A DNA stretch of 64,000 bases from Camillea tinctor (taxonomy: Eukaryota; Ascomycota; Sordariomycetes; Xylariales; Xylariaceae), in the NCBI GenBank assembly GCA_022578605.1, contig MU394073.1, forward strand, positions 372,001 to 436,000, in the 5' to 3' direction. Below the pieces are notes generated by a model. It ran no database searches. It was not told the DNA's origin and saw only the letters and a list, made by a program, of their open reading frames with translations. The translations under genes and the position numbers were made by a program. This document shows positions 22,104-34,030 of this stretch, one piece after another. Position 1 is the stretch's first letter. Every line of letters starts with the position of its first letter.

Positions 22104-23997
22104 TACCTAGGTGTATAGGTTATATATATTGATATATGTATAAGCATCTGACTAAGTGGATGAATTACCCGGTAGGATTATACACTAATACAGGAGATCC
22201 AGAAAAACAGAAGGGTATCTGACTATAGAACCTATCGAAAGACTCTTTCGTGAAACGAAGTTGTTACCCGCCTTGATTGGACTTGGTCGCACGAGACTAT
22301 GCAGAGAATCGGTAGTCCATAGATGGGCACGGATTTTCGGGACACCATCTCCATGGATTACGAACTACATGTAGCCAAAGTCATGAGCTCCTTAAAGTCA
22401 GCAGACATGTAACAAAAGGGGGTAAGATCTCATTTGTGATTGAGATATATGAGAGAGAGAGAGGGAGATACCTATAGGGAGGCTTAAACAACACGTGAGA
22501 GTCGAGATCGTTTGCTCTGGTTTTTTTTTTCTTTTTTCTTTTTTCTTTTTTTTTTTTTATCTACGAGGAGGTTGATCAAGTGTAGGAAATTGCATATAGA
22601 GGGGGAGAAGGGGGGGTTTTTTTTTCTTGTTATAAGGGGCCTTACCGCCATGAGGCTATTGCATGAGATATAAGTAAACTAACTGCCTAGCCTACGTAGA
22701 TCAAGGTGTGCCGCGGAGTCCTCCCGTGAGAGGACTTAACAGGTCCTCGTCCCCCCACCCCGCATTGCTTGCGTGATATCTATCGTTGGATCAATAGGAT
22801 GTGACCAATCTTGTTTGTAGTTACGAGCTTGAGAGGAGGGAAAAGGGATGGGTGGGTGGAGGGGGTGCAAGTCCAGGGCACAGCTCACGTGGCGGCGGGA
22901 AGATCACGGTTGTGAATAGTGTGTATGTAGTTACCACTATGTACATACTACTTGGACTGATAGGGTATGCAACAGTGTACTCTACATAGTGGGTTTGGGA
23001 TGCAAGGACGACAGGAACCATTCATCTCCTATCACCTTCCACGACGGCAATGGTACCCGTACCACAGATGTTCTCAGCTTACCCACTGGCTCTGGCTCTG
23101 TCTTATCCGTACCTATGGGGTATTTTACTGGAACTTATGTGGGAGGAATACGCACGCCACATGGCTACTGCGTAGTACGTGACAGAGCAGCGTCTCTTCC
23201 TGCGGCATTGGAGATTGCAACATGGCCCGACGGTAACTCTACCAATTGAAACCATAGTGTCAAAGGGATATCTTCCATGGCCTGACCGTGATCTACGGCT
23301 TTTGTAGTTATCTAGCGTTTTTTAATTGTTAGTAGACTAGACAGACCCAGAGGAACCACGGTCTGGGAACCAGCAGACCTTGTCAATTGGTTAGATGCAA
23401 AGAGAGAGAGAAAAAAAGAATCCTACCTGCCGCCTTGTCTCTCGGTGAAGGGTGAGGTTTTAGTAGTGTCATCCTACATACAACTACATAACCTACATAT
23501 ATTCCATCCAACTATCAATCCATCTACCCAAACTTCTGACTGAGTTGCTTGCTAGCAGGGTAAACAACAGAAGGGTCTTTTTTCCCCTGTAATGTTCCAA
23601 ACAAGATTTTTTTTTCTGATTGCTGCTGACTTGCATGATTTGTGCTTTTCGAGTTACTCAGGACTTGATCATAATAATATCGAACGAAGGGATGGGGAAA
23701 GGGGATTTCAGGAGGTTAGATTCGAAGGAGAAACTCCCTTCCCTTCCCTCCCCCCTAAATGACAGGTCCCTTTAGCTAGTATATCAATAGATAGGGTGCA
23801 TGTCTATAGTGTAGAAATAGAAGGGAACGAAGGGAAACGCATATTGGTATAAAAAAAAAAGAAGGAAAAAAAAAGACAAAAAGAAAAGCCTCGGAGGGCC
23901 TTATTCAAATCAATCTTCTAGGTCTGAGTAATTGAGTTAGGTACCTACATATATGTACATAACCTATATGTACAACTAGACCCTTAGACTTCTTATG

Positions 23998-24034
<37 letters not shown>

Positions 24035-26415
24035 GAGAAAAAAAAAGGTACGTACTTCACTGTGGTATACCTTCCCGCCAGGTTCCTTTCCAAATACAGC
24101 TGCCGGTGTTCAGAGCACAAGCCAGAAGATCACTCGTGCGCTCACACAAGGGATCAGAACAGAAAGCACGGGCTGGCTTCGCTTCAATTCCCCGGGCTAG
24201 TTGTAGACAGGCAAGACAAGTCTAGACAGAGTATCGGATTAGTTCAAACAGCCCATGTCACTTATTTTTATTTTATTGTATTTTATTTTTATAAAATTTT
24301 AATATTTCTTTGATTTCACTCGGTATTCAGAAAGGAAAGAAAAGTTATGCTGAGTACTTTTTTCTTCTTCTTCAATGTATTAAATTCTTCCTATAGTGGT
24401 CAATAACAGATACATACCTAGGTACTTATTTCACTGCGAATCAATCGGGCCTTCCGTCCGTCTCAAGCAACGCGGGGACCGACGTGCTTGCTGACAGTGA
24501 TGGGATCCTACACACTTACATCCATTTGCTGCTGTATCGCAACGGACAGCCGGTCATACCTGATGCGGCAGGGTGTGGGGGCAAAAATTACTGAAAAGCC
24601 AAGGCGCTAACTCTGTTCCTATCATCAAGTCGATGCTACCATGGGCTACCATGGGCTACCATACGCCATGTACCGGTACTTGGCCACGATGCCGCGAATA
24701 GTTCGTCGTTTTGGCTCCACCTCCCTGCACATGGGCAGGGCATAACCCATGCCAAACCTAATCTCCAGGTACCCGGGACTTTGCCTGGCCACGCGGAATA
24801 AGCAACCAGCACGGCTCGAGCCCGTACCTCTGCGTGCCTGCTGCGTCGATCTTTGCCGACTTGCCGCAGCGTACTAGAGGAAAATCAAAGTCTCGGCAGT
24901 ACCCTGTACTCACAGCACGAGTACCTTCTTGGCCCCGACTCCTGGATTGAGCCATGCGACAGGCCCTTGCGCGTCTGTTCCCAAAAGCCCGATGCATTGT
25001 CTGAACAGGCATGATTACATGTGGCGGCCGTCGCTTCTGCCTCCACCTAAGTATCTGTACCTAGGAATTCCCACCTGCCCTTCTGTTCTGCACTGTCCGT
25101 TCTAGTTGTAGGCTTTCCCTCTCTCTTTCCACTTCCCTTTTGCGCTCGTACACGGGGAAGTCCCTCCTTTCAGTCATCAATTCCCATCCGTCCCATCCCC
25201 ATCCCATCCTATCCTTTCCCATCCACCCATCCATCCATCTAGAGAGCTAGAGTCAAAAGCAAAAGGGTGTTAGAAAAGAAAAGAAGGGAAAGAAATAACT
25301 TAGGGCCTTACTTACTTACTTATCTACATACATACATACATACATACCTAAGCTGTTTGTGTCAACTATTTTCTTCCTTCTTTTTCTTCTCTCTCCCCCC
25401 CTTCTACCACCCCTTTTTCCTTTCATTTTTTTTTTTTTTCACATGTTCCTCATATTCAAATGAGGTTTTAGGACACCTAACCTAGAAAGTGAAAGGAGGG
25501 AAAAGAAAACGAAAAACCATAACTGCAATTGGGCGCATCTCGCTCCTTTTTGTCTCTTGGTTAAACCCACCCTAAGTCTATACATACAATATCTTGACAA
25601 AACTACCTTTTACTTTTTATACTTTTTTACCTACTTTCCTACCCTTATTACTACATCGTACCTTACCTACTTCTTTAAATATTGATTTACCTATCTAAGT
25701 ACATCTACCTACTTAAGTACCTGCAGGATCTTTTAAACACCCCTCCTAAAAAAAAGAAGAGAATAATTAAGAGAGAAAGAAAAAAAAAGAAAAGAAGAAA
25801 ACCCCAAGAGAAAGAAGGAATTTATCCACAATACTTCTTTACTTCCCCATCTTAACAACGTTCTTTACTCCCCCCCTCCCTTCATTCGTTCTCATCCAAC
25901 CACCGCATCGCACCCTTTTCAAATATCTTTCATGTTTTTTTTTTCAGGTGCTGGTAACAAAAACAAATAAGTGCCCCCCTACTTCTTGGTTCTATTTCGG
26001 ATTCAGCTGCTCCTGTTCCTGTTCTTGTTGCTGTTCCTGTCGTTTGTTTAGCTTTACACTAGAATTTGTCATTCTCTTCCTCCTACCAAGGCTTTGATCC
26101 AGTTGCGCCTACATGCAATTGGATATTCGATCCCAATGCTGTCCAGACCCACTGTCTAAGTAATTGTTGAAAGTCGCGTCCTGTCTTTCATCTTCCAATT
26201 CGAGTAGGAGACATAGCAACTCTGCAACATTTGTCTATCCACACGTCCTTTCGTCTTCCGCCTTCCGTCTTTCGTCTGAACCCTCCGATGACCTGCGCTG
26301 GCCGGCCTTGCTAAACTTTTATTACGTCGACTCCCGACTACCACCGCTTCTCGTCCCATCTCGTGCATTCTCCCTCATTACCTACGTATACTTCGAACTA
26401 GACTCGCTTTCAACC
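22104..26415. other. Gene desert, right part, with long pyrimidine-rich leader
   Basis: About 4.3 kb without a convincing gene. It holds T/C tracts at about 22521-22558, a poly-A run of about 33 at 23998-24030, a 10-bp tandem repeat (GCTACCATGG, three copies) at 24635-24663, and a CATA microsatellite at 25325-25347. From about 25,080 to 26,400 the plus strand is strongly pyrimidine-rich with CCATCC and CTTTC runs, typical of a fungal core promoter and long 5' leader, here leading to the bHLH gene. Confidence 0.5.
23998..24030. repeat. Poly-A homopolymer, about 33 bp
   Basis: An uninterrupted run of A, followed shortly by a second A-rich stretch. Its length should be treated as uncertain because homopolymers are error-prone in sequencing. 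It could be the tail of a retroposed copy, but no recognisable copy precedes it. Confidence 0.7.
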
Positions 26416-27965
26416 ATGGCTGCCGAACAGCAACGGCCAGCTTCACAGAAGCTGCCCGCCGGGTTGGCAACCGTTCTAAATGCCCCCGAGGACAACCGTG
26501 ACTCGGCCTATTATTCCAGCACCGATGCCTCGAGCAAGCGTTCGTAGACCTTGACTCTACCCTATCCCGCTTTTTGTTACTGACTTAAGTTCTCCCCTTA
26601 GATACATCAGCCGCTTCTGGCATTGGAATCAATGTATATCATGCCGTGCACGACAAGACACCCTCCCCGACTACCACCACCTTGGTTCCTCACCCCATGG
26701 TGTCCCCCGCGAGCATGAGCGTAGCCTCAATGGTGTCTCCGACAACGCCAGGTAGCGGACGCTTCGATCGACCTCAATCGATAGACTCAATGCAGGGCGG
26801 GCCATTGTTGGGCGGAGCGGCAAGTGTAGGACCCGACTCTCGGCGGGAGAGCGTGGATAGCAGGATTAACCAGGGTTTTAACGACTTGAGGCTGGGTAGT
26901 TCGCCTTACGCCAGCCAAAACCAATCCACGACATCGATTCAGGGGAGCCTGGCACAGCAGCGAAATCCTCGCACGGGCATGGACCATCTGTCGGTGCATA
27001 GGATATCTAATGGCTACCAGCCCAGCATGGATCGCACCCCGGAGGGCCACCCCAAGGTGGTGCGGACAGCCCCTGCGATTACTGGGCCCGCGACTAGTAC
27101 AATTGCCAGAGCAGCAGAACCCACAAAAGGTCAGGCGTGGGCCTTTCCGGAGGAGGAAATCCAACGAATGCCCTCGGGCCCGGGTAGCGGCACGTTCCTA
27201 GATTCTAGAAGAAGCAGCATCACAGAGTCTATCGCTAGTAGTCAGTTTGCGGGAGACTCGCGGCTGCCTCCCGGACAGCGGCGGCTCGATGATGGGCTAG
27301 GCCCCGACTTTCAAACTGTACATCATCATACCTTACAGCACAAGCAACTTTCCGATCTCCATAGCGAGGAATCAAGCCCTCACAGCGGCACCCAACCCTA
27401 CAGCAGGACGCCCGAACTTCGTGTTAGCCACAAGCTTGCTGAGCGCAAACGACGCACCGAAATGAAAGAGTTATTTGAACAGTTACGTGACCTAATGCCA
27501 CAAGAGCGCGGGTCCAAGGCTTCTAAGTGGGAAATTTTGACTAAAGGTATGTTATTAGACACATTACGTTTGCGTTCTGGTGGCACGTGTTGACAGCCAA
27601 ATATAGCCATTGCTGAACATCAGCGACAAACCGACCATATCAAAAATTTGTCTAGTCATTATCAAACAGCTGTGCAGGAGTCAGAGCTATTACGCCGTGA
27701 GATGGAGCGACTACGGATGGAGAACGCACAGTTGCGAGGTGGTATGGCAGCCATGCCCCCAGGACAAGGGCCAGCAAGTCAACCTGTGCCTCCTCAAAAT
27801 CCTACTGCCGACCCCTATGCGCAAGACCCCTATGGTAGAGCTCCTCGCCCCGAACTACCACCTTTGAGGTCTTTGAGTGGAAATCTTCCTAATGCTCCAG
27901 AGTCCATGACTGGTGTTCAGTATGAAGGTCAGAGGCAGAATGGCTATCGGCAGGAACGATACTAA
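26416..27965 (+). CDS. bHLH transcription factor
   Basis: Basic helix-loop-helix regulator, expected to bind E-box-like sites as a dimer in the nucleus. Three exons (26416-26539, 26602-27546, 27607-27965) give 475 residues. Intron 1 has donor GTTCGT and acceptor TTAG; intron 2 has donor GTATGT and acceptor ATAG and falls within helix 2. The bHLH lies at about residues 315-375: basic part HKLAERKRRTEMKEL, helix 1 FEQLRDLMP, loop, helix 2 KASKWEILTKAIAEH. A leucine-zipper-like coiled coil follows (ESELLRREMERLRMENAQLR). The N-terminal 310 residues are Ser/Pro/Gly-rich, probably disordered activation sequence. It sits at the end of a 12-kb non-coding region with a long pyrimidine-rich leader, which suggests complex upstream control. 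Similar single bHLH genes are widespread in filamentous ascomycetes; I do not assign a specific orthologue. Confidence 0.88.
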
Positions 27966-29942
27966 ACAGACACGGGCACGATCTTTTACAATTCCGTTTG
28001 TTCGAAAGACATTTCTACTCCATTAAAGCATACATATAAAAGTAGCTTTTACTTTTTTATTTTTATTTTTATTCTTTTTTTTTTTTTTTGTTTATCCGAT
28101 ACCCCCTTGCCAATTGACGAGCTTGTACGTAACAAGCCGTTGATAAGCAGAAAATAAGAGAAAAAAAAAACAATCAGAAAGACAGTGGGCTATTCATTTG
28201 ATTGTTGAGCATGGATAATACTCTTTCGGTTAGGATTAGGATCATTATATCTGCTTACCTGGCGTTTGAGCAAAGATCAGTTTTCGCTGCACTAGCCGAA
28301 TGTCGAAGGACTACCAGCAAACTGCTTTCGTCACCTCGGCTTCTATTACCTATCCATAATAGACTGAGAAGGTTTTATTACGGATGGTGGGACTAAAAAA
28401 TAATCAAAGGCACGGGAAATTGGATGTGTATTTTTGGGCGTGGATGGTTGGCTAGCTGGGCTCCCCTATTCCGTCCTCGCGAGGATTTATGATGGCAACG
28501 CCCGCCAGTCATTTCCCACCCGTTCTCTTCTTTCCCAGTGTCGAAGTACTTTTGAAGCGTGTATGTATATATATTATATATGCTCAGTGTTCTGCTCTTA
28601 AAGCGGCAGAAGGCATGAGCTTGTTCGAGATATTTGCATGCTGTGGTCAATGAGAACATGCCTGTAACGGATAAAGGGGTCAAAGGGAAGAGATGGGTTG
28701 GACGAAGAGGGAAAAGGCTAATTGGGCAAAACAAAAATTCAGTGGAACGGTCAGGAATAGGATTGGATTTGGCGAAGTAGGATAGGTTTGCGTGTGTAAT
28801 CCCGCTGAGAGATTCAAGACACTTTGTTCGATAAACAGTGATAGCTTTCAGTTATAAACTATAGCTTTTAAGAAAAAGTTGTGCGGTCTATGCTTATTTG
28901 ATTTGATTCCCCTCCTCCCTCCCTCCCCTTTCCCGCACCCCTCCTTTTTCTTCTTTAAAAAATTTTTTTTACAAAGTTTTTTTTTTTTCAAGGAGTATTT
29001 TTCACAATAAGTATTGCATGTTATTCAGAAATTGATTACCTATATTTATGACTCGTGTAGATAGCTAAGAACCGACTTAATTGAAATAACCTGTGTGCTG
29101 GGTAAGGGAATCCCTTTTTCTACGGCGAGGTACACCTGAGCTAGTTGTAGAGCCGTTCGTCCAGGGTCCACTAAGGTAAGTAGGTAATCAGGGCTTGGCA
29201 TGTCTAACAAACTCTGTTTTTTTTGTTTTTTTTTTTTCACTTGTTTTCCATTCTTATTGCCCCTCTTCACCCCGCGCCATCTGCCAACTCCGGATGAGAT
29301 AAGAGAAGACTCTAAGTCCTCAGCTGCCAACAGATGTCTAGAGAAGTCACTAACCTAGTGTGTACTTAGTCATAGTAGTGTAAGTCGGTATCTTCTTATT
29401 TTATTAGTTACATGTAGCGTAGGTAAGACATTTACCAAGCTTTTGATCTTTGCTTCCATGTAGTAGAAAATGTGCAATGTAAAGGCATATCGGTATTAAA
29501 CATGATTGGCCTTGTGATTTCATGTTGTCACCGGCGATCTCAAACTCGGCGATATCCCATACCTCTAGTAGGTACTCATCAACCTACATTGTGTGTAGCT
29601 GGTTGAGCAATCATGCTTATCTAAGTTATATAAGTACATACACAGGTAGGTACATCCATAGGTACTAATTCTCCAGACTAAGCATTTTAGTGCGGTTTGA
29701 CGTACCGGAGGAATTGCGCGCTTCCAGGTCTAATCGCTCGCTGCGCATCGATTTAACTGGCCAAGCCAAAAATTTTCTTGATACATTTTTTTTTCCTCTC
29801 TTCATTATTTTTTTAACTCTCGTGGACAAAACTTCAACTTCCCAACTTCTGTACATCTTCATACCCTTATTGAAGTACAAAACTACAGAACCAACAGTCA
29901 ATTGTCAATTATATCCATCAGTGAAGTTGAAAGTTAATCGCA
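27966..29942. other. Intergenic spacer
   Basis: About 2 kb between the bHLH gene and the RRM gene. It has T-rich tracts (28040-28090, 28950-28990, 29218-29237) and CT-rich runs (28908-28950). No gene with domain or splice support is seen. Confidence 0.45.
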
Positions 29943-30914
29943 ATGTGAGTTGAATTCTTTTGTTGCGCTTACCTGGTGGTTTTTTTCCCCCTCAATTGAC
30001 CTCTTGAGATAGGCATTCCGCTCGCCGTGCAGTCCTCCGAGCAGCTTGCTCCTCGACCCGAGCTGTTGCTGTCCCTCGCCAGCATGTCGCCTCTTTCGCC
30101 ATGCAGATCAGCAAGGCTAACATGAGACCTGCTATGGTGATGCCTCTTGCCCGCAACTTCTCCCAGACTGTGCGCCGCGCTGAGGAAGAGAACTTTGCCC
30201 AGGCCGACTCGTCGTCGCCCCTAGAGTCCAGCTTGACTGAGCGGGAACGTGCGAGACAAGGGTATACTATTTTCGTCAGCAACATGACTTTCGATGCCAC
30301 CGATGCCCACCTACGAGAGGCTTTCTCCAAGTTTGGTGAAATTTCTGCTATCAACATCGGACGAGATGCCCGTGGCCTAAGCAGAGGGTAAGTTGGGGTT
30401 AATTTAGCCCATAATCCACCGAACCTTCCATTCTCCTCTCCTATTATAACTATTATTGTCATTATTTTACGGCGATTAACTGGCTCGTAGATTTGGATTC
30501 GTGACCTTCACTGACAAGGACGCTGCCGACCGTGCCGTCTATGAGGCGCACAAGTCTTTCTGGCACGGTCGCCGTATCAATGTTGACCATCGCAAGGAGG
30601 CAAGCACTAGACCGACGGCTACAGACTCGTCCCCAACGACCTCGCTGTACATTGGAAACATTCCTTACGAGACTTCGGACGCTGATCTGAACCGTCTGTT
30701 CCGGTCACTGGATGGTGTGATAGACGTTCGTGTGGCTGTGGACCGAAACACCGGTTGGCCTCGTGGCTTTGCCCATGCCGACTTCAAGGATGTCGAGAGC
30801 TGCATGGCGGCAATGGAGCATCTCAAGCAGACAATGATCGGTGGCCGTCAATTGCGTCTCGATTACTCGCAACCACGACCTGGATACCAACCTGGTCAGA
30901 ACCGGGAACTCTAA
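29943..30914 (+). CDS. Two-RRM RNA-binding protein with probable mitochondrial presequence; start codon split by intron
   Basis: RNA-binding protein with two RNA recognition motifs. Exons: 29943-29944 (the bases AT), 30013-30387 and 30491-30914, giving 266 residues. The first intron (GTGAGT donor, TTGAC branch, ATAG acceptor, 68 bp) joins AT to G, forming the start codon. The resulting N-terminus, MHSARRAVLRAACSSTRAVA, is Arg- and Ala-rich with no acidic residue, as in mitochondrial targeting peptides. RRM1 is at about residues 85-162 (IFVSNM and RGFGFVTF as RNP2 and RNP1); RRM2 at about 177-255 (LYIGNI and the atypical RGFAHADF). A later ATG at 30101 would drop the presequence and give a cytosolic form. 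A role in mitochondrial RNA handling is inference from the presequence. Confidence 0.8.
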
Positions 30915-32015
30915 AGGGTTGACACTGTTGGCAGGGAAGCTAGGTTTCACCTTTACTGGAGTACTTCTTTTTCTTATTCCTTTTTTAAAAAAAAAAAAAA
31001 AAAACATACTAGAGGCTCTGAATAGCTACAGAATGCAAGGGACAGGCACCGTCGGCCTTTAAGGGTGTTGCTGAATAGCTATGCTAATATGGTGAGACAC
31101 TTGGAGGTGAGGTGAGGTTAGGGTTTAAAAAAGACCGAGCCAATGTATATGTATGAGATATGTATGAATTCAACGTACAGCTAGGCGTTGATCATAAACG
31201 ACGACTAAGGCTGTGTACCATCTCCCCTTACTCCCGTTACTGTACATATATGTCATGCAGTGAAGACACGTCCCATGTGATAATGCAAGGGCTCTCTACA
31301 GATGAATGATATAACCTACATGGCAATATGTGAAATTATTTAGGTTATTGTATTGGTGAATCTCGGGAAGAGGGGGGGGAGAGAGGAGGGGGGAGAGATA
31401 GAGACGATACTATTAACCTAATATAAATATGTTTATAGAAATAGATGCAATTATCCGTATGTGTGACATGCACATGGCAAAGCCTCGGGAATCGGAAACT
31501 TCAGGTACCTAGGTCATCATAGTAAGTACTAGGTTAGGTAAGTACTGCTAGGTTAGGTAGGTAAGGTGCATTCCTCGGCATTCCCATTTATTCTTTGGCA
31601 GGTTTGGACAAGCGGGCAAATCGCAGGTGACCTCACAGCTCAGAAGTCCCGCCACGCCCGTTCTTTCTGTTGTCACCTACTTCCACCGTTGTTTCCATAG
31701 TTCTAGGTTGTTTATTAGGCTCAGGCTTCGGCTTACAAACCTCGATAGCTCTAAACAACCTAAATTTTAGCTTTCTTGTTTCTTGCCTCTCTCCTCTTTC
31801 CTCTCTTCCCTATTCTTCTTCTTATTTTTATCATTCCCTCTTCCTAAACCAGACACCTCCAAATAATTTAGCTATCTATTTATCTATTTATTTATTTATT
31901 TTCCCCCCTTCTTCTTTTCACCTCTTGCAAACGAATCGCTCTGCGCAACCCAACAACCTCGGTCGAATGCTCCGCCAGTTCACTTTTATAAGCACCTACA
32001 ACTAGATCCCTCGTC
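30915..32015. other. Intergenic spacer before PEX5
   Basis: Contains a poly-A run at about 30987-31004, a G/A-rich stretch near 31369-31405 and a CT-rich leader at 31780-31930, followed by the PEX5 start. No gene is seen. Confidence 0.45.
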
Positions 32016-34030
32016 ATGTCTTTCCTCGGCGGCTCAGAATGCTCGACCGCGGGCAATCCGCTCAGTCAGTTTGCAAAACACACCCAGGACGACAACAGTC
32101 TCCAGAGGGATCGTCTTAGGAATGGCGCCCCTCAAGGAGGAATGGGCGGGTTCCGCACTGTTGGACAGCATGGCCCACAGGACGAGGTACGGAATCACAT
32201 CTTACATCCTCTCCGCTAAGCTTTCTTTGACTAACGGCCTATGCTCTTTAGATGATGAATGGATTCCTTCAGCAGAATGCCCAGCTACCCGGTATGCCTC
32301 TCGAGGGTATGGATCAGATACGATTAGATCACCCAGCACACGGTGTTCATCTCCGGGCCAACTCGACCTCGCCCTCGTGGGCTAACGAGTTCCAGCATAA
32401 CCCCCAGACAGCCATGGAATCAGCCTTCAAGATGCCCCAAGGTTCCCAGTTCAGCCCCGACGAGTTTGCCAAGTTCCAACAAATGCAGAGCCAGGCCAGC
32501 ATGTCGCGGTCAAGCCCTATGACGTCTGCTATGCCTTCCTCCATGGCGTACCAGCGTCCAATGATGGGACCTAGCATGATGGGAAATATGGGCATGGGCT
32601 ATGGCATGGGCGGCATGTATAACAGTCCCATGTATCGCCCTGCCCCACAGCAGCCCATGGAGGCAATGGACCAGGGGAAGGGGAAAGGAAAGCTCGTAGA
32701 GCTCGATGATCACCAATGGGAAGAACAGTTTAAACAACTAGAGTTGCAGGATAAACAAGCGCAGGACGGAGATGAAGCTGCCGCATTAGAGCCGGAACTC
32801 AACAAATTGGACGAGCAGATCCTCGAGTCGGAGACCAATGAGTTCGGAGATTTTGAGTCGATATGGAAAGGCATCCAGGCTGAGCGCTCTTCCGCCAAGG
32901 ACGCCCTCAACGAAGAAGAATGGGTCGACCAGCTGGACAACCCGGAATGGAACGAGCGTTTCGGTGGCTGGGATAGCCTGAACGCTAACAGCAGACTAGT
33001 TGGTGACCCGCAGGTTGAGCAGTACCTATTCGAGGAGGACAATCTATTCAAAGATACAGGGAACCCCTTCGAGGAAGGTATGAGGATTTTGGACGAGGGT
33101 GGTAATCTGTCTTTGGCCGCACTGGCATTCGAGGCGGCAGCACAGAAAGACCCGTCGCATGTCGAAGCTTGGGTTCAGCTTGGCATTGCCCAAGCACAGA
33201 ATGAGAAAGAGACCGCAGCGATTCGAGCCCTTGAGCAGGCTAAGCAAATTGATCCTAACAATGCTACGGCTCTCATGACCTTGGCAGTTTCTTATACGAA
33301 CGAGGGGTATGACAGCACAGCATACCGGACTCTAGAGCGCTGGCTGTCTATTAGATATCCCACCATCATCTCTCCCGCTGATGTGTCGCCTGCGACAGAG
33401 CTAGGTTTCACCGACCGACAGCAGCTTCACGACAGAGTTACCCAATTATTCATTAACGCGGCCCGTCTCAGCCCTGACGGTGAACATATGGACCCCGACG
33501 TTCAGGTCGGCTTAGGTGTTTTGTTCTATGGCGCCGAAGAGTATGAGAAGGCAGTAGATTGCTTCTCTGCTGCTCTGGCATCATCGGAGCTAGGTTCGTC
33601 AAATAAACAGAATCAAGTCCACCTTTTGTGGAATCGGCTTGGTGCTACGCTTGCCAACAGCGGCAAGAGCGAGGATGCCATCGCGGCATACGAGAAAGCG
33701 CTCACACTTCGTCCCAACTTTGTACGAGCACGATACAATCTGGGCGTGAGCTGCATTAACATGGGTTGCCATGGAGAGGCGGCTGGACACTTGCTAGCGG
33801 CGCTCAACATGCACAAGACGGTTGAAAAAGAAGGCCGCGAAAAGGCAAGGGAACTGCTCGGCGGAGGCGTCAGTGACGCACAACTTGATGCCATGACAAC
33901 TCAGAACCGGAGTACCAACCTATACGATACCCTACGGCGTGTGTTTACACAAATGGGACGACGAGACCTCAGCGAAAAGGTGGTTAACGGTGTAGACCCC
34001 GAGATATTTAGAGGCGAAATCGATTTCTAA
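32016..34030 (+). CDS. PEX5: Peroxisomal PTS1 import receptor Pex5
   Basis: Cycling receptor that binds C-terminal SKL-type signals in the cytosol and docks at the Pex13/Pex14 complex on the peroxisome. Exons 32016-32186 and 32252-34030 give 649 residues; the 65-bp intron has donor GTACGG and acceptor TTAG. The N-terminus (MSFLGGSECSTAGNPLSQF) carries the conserved Cys9 used for mono-ubiquitination and recycling. Aromatic WxxxF docking motifs include WANEF (about residue 100), WEEQF (213) and WNERF (290). A Met/Gly-rich linker lies at about 150-190. TPR repeats fill about residues 330-620, for example the units around HVEAWVQLGIAQAQ and FVRARYNLGVSCINMG. The SKL-ending hydratase at 1.7-2.7 kb is a predicted cargo. 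Full length; confident. Confidence 0.95.

Noticed and set aside
22989..23249. 86-codon frame in the desert with plausible-looking composition
   Set aside because: No homologous pattern, no flanking splice sites that extend it, and an overlapping frame in another phase; treated as chance.
14446..26415. tRNA or 5S rRNA genes in the desert
   Set aside because: I looked for T-loop GTTCRANYC words and A-box patterns on both strands; isolated matches (for example near 16711 and 18451) lacked the partner box and a foldable acceptor stem.
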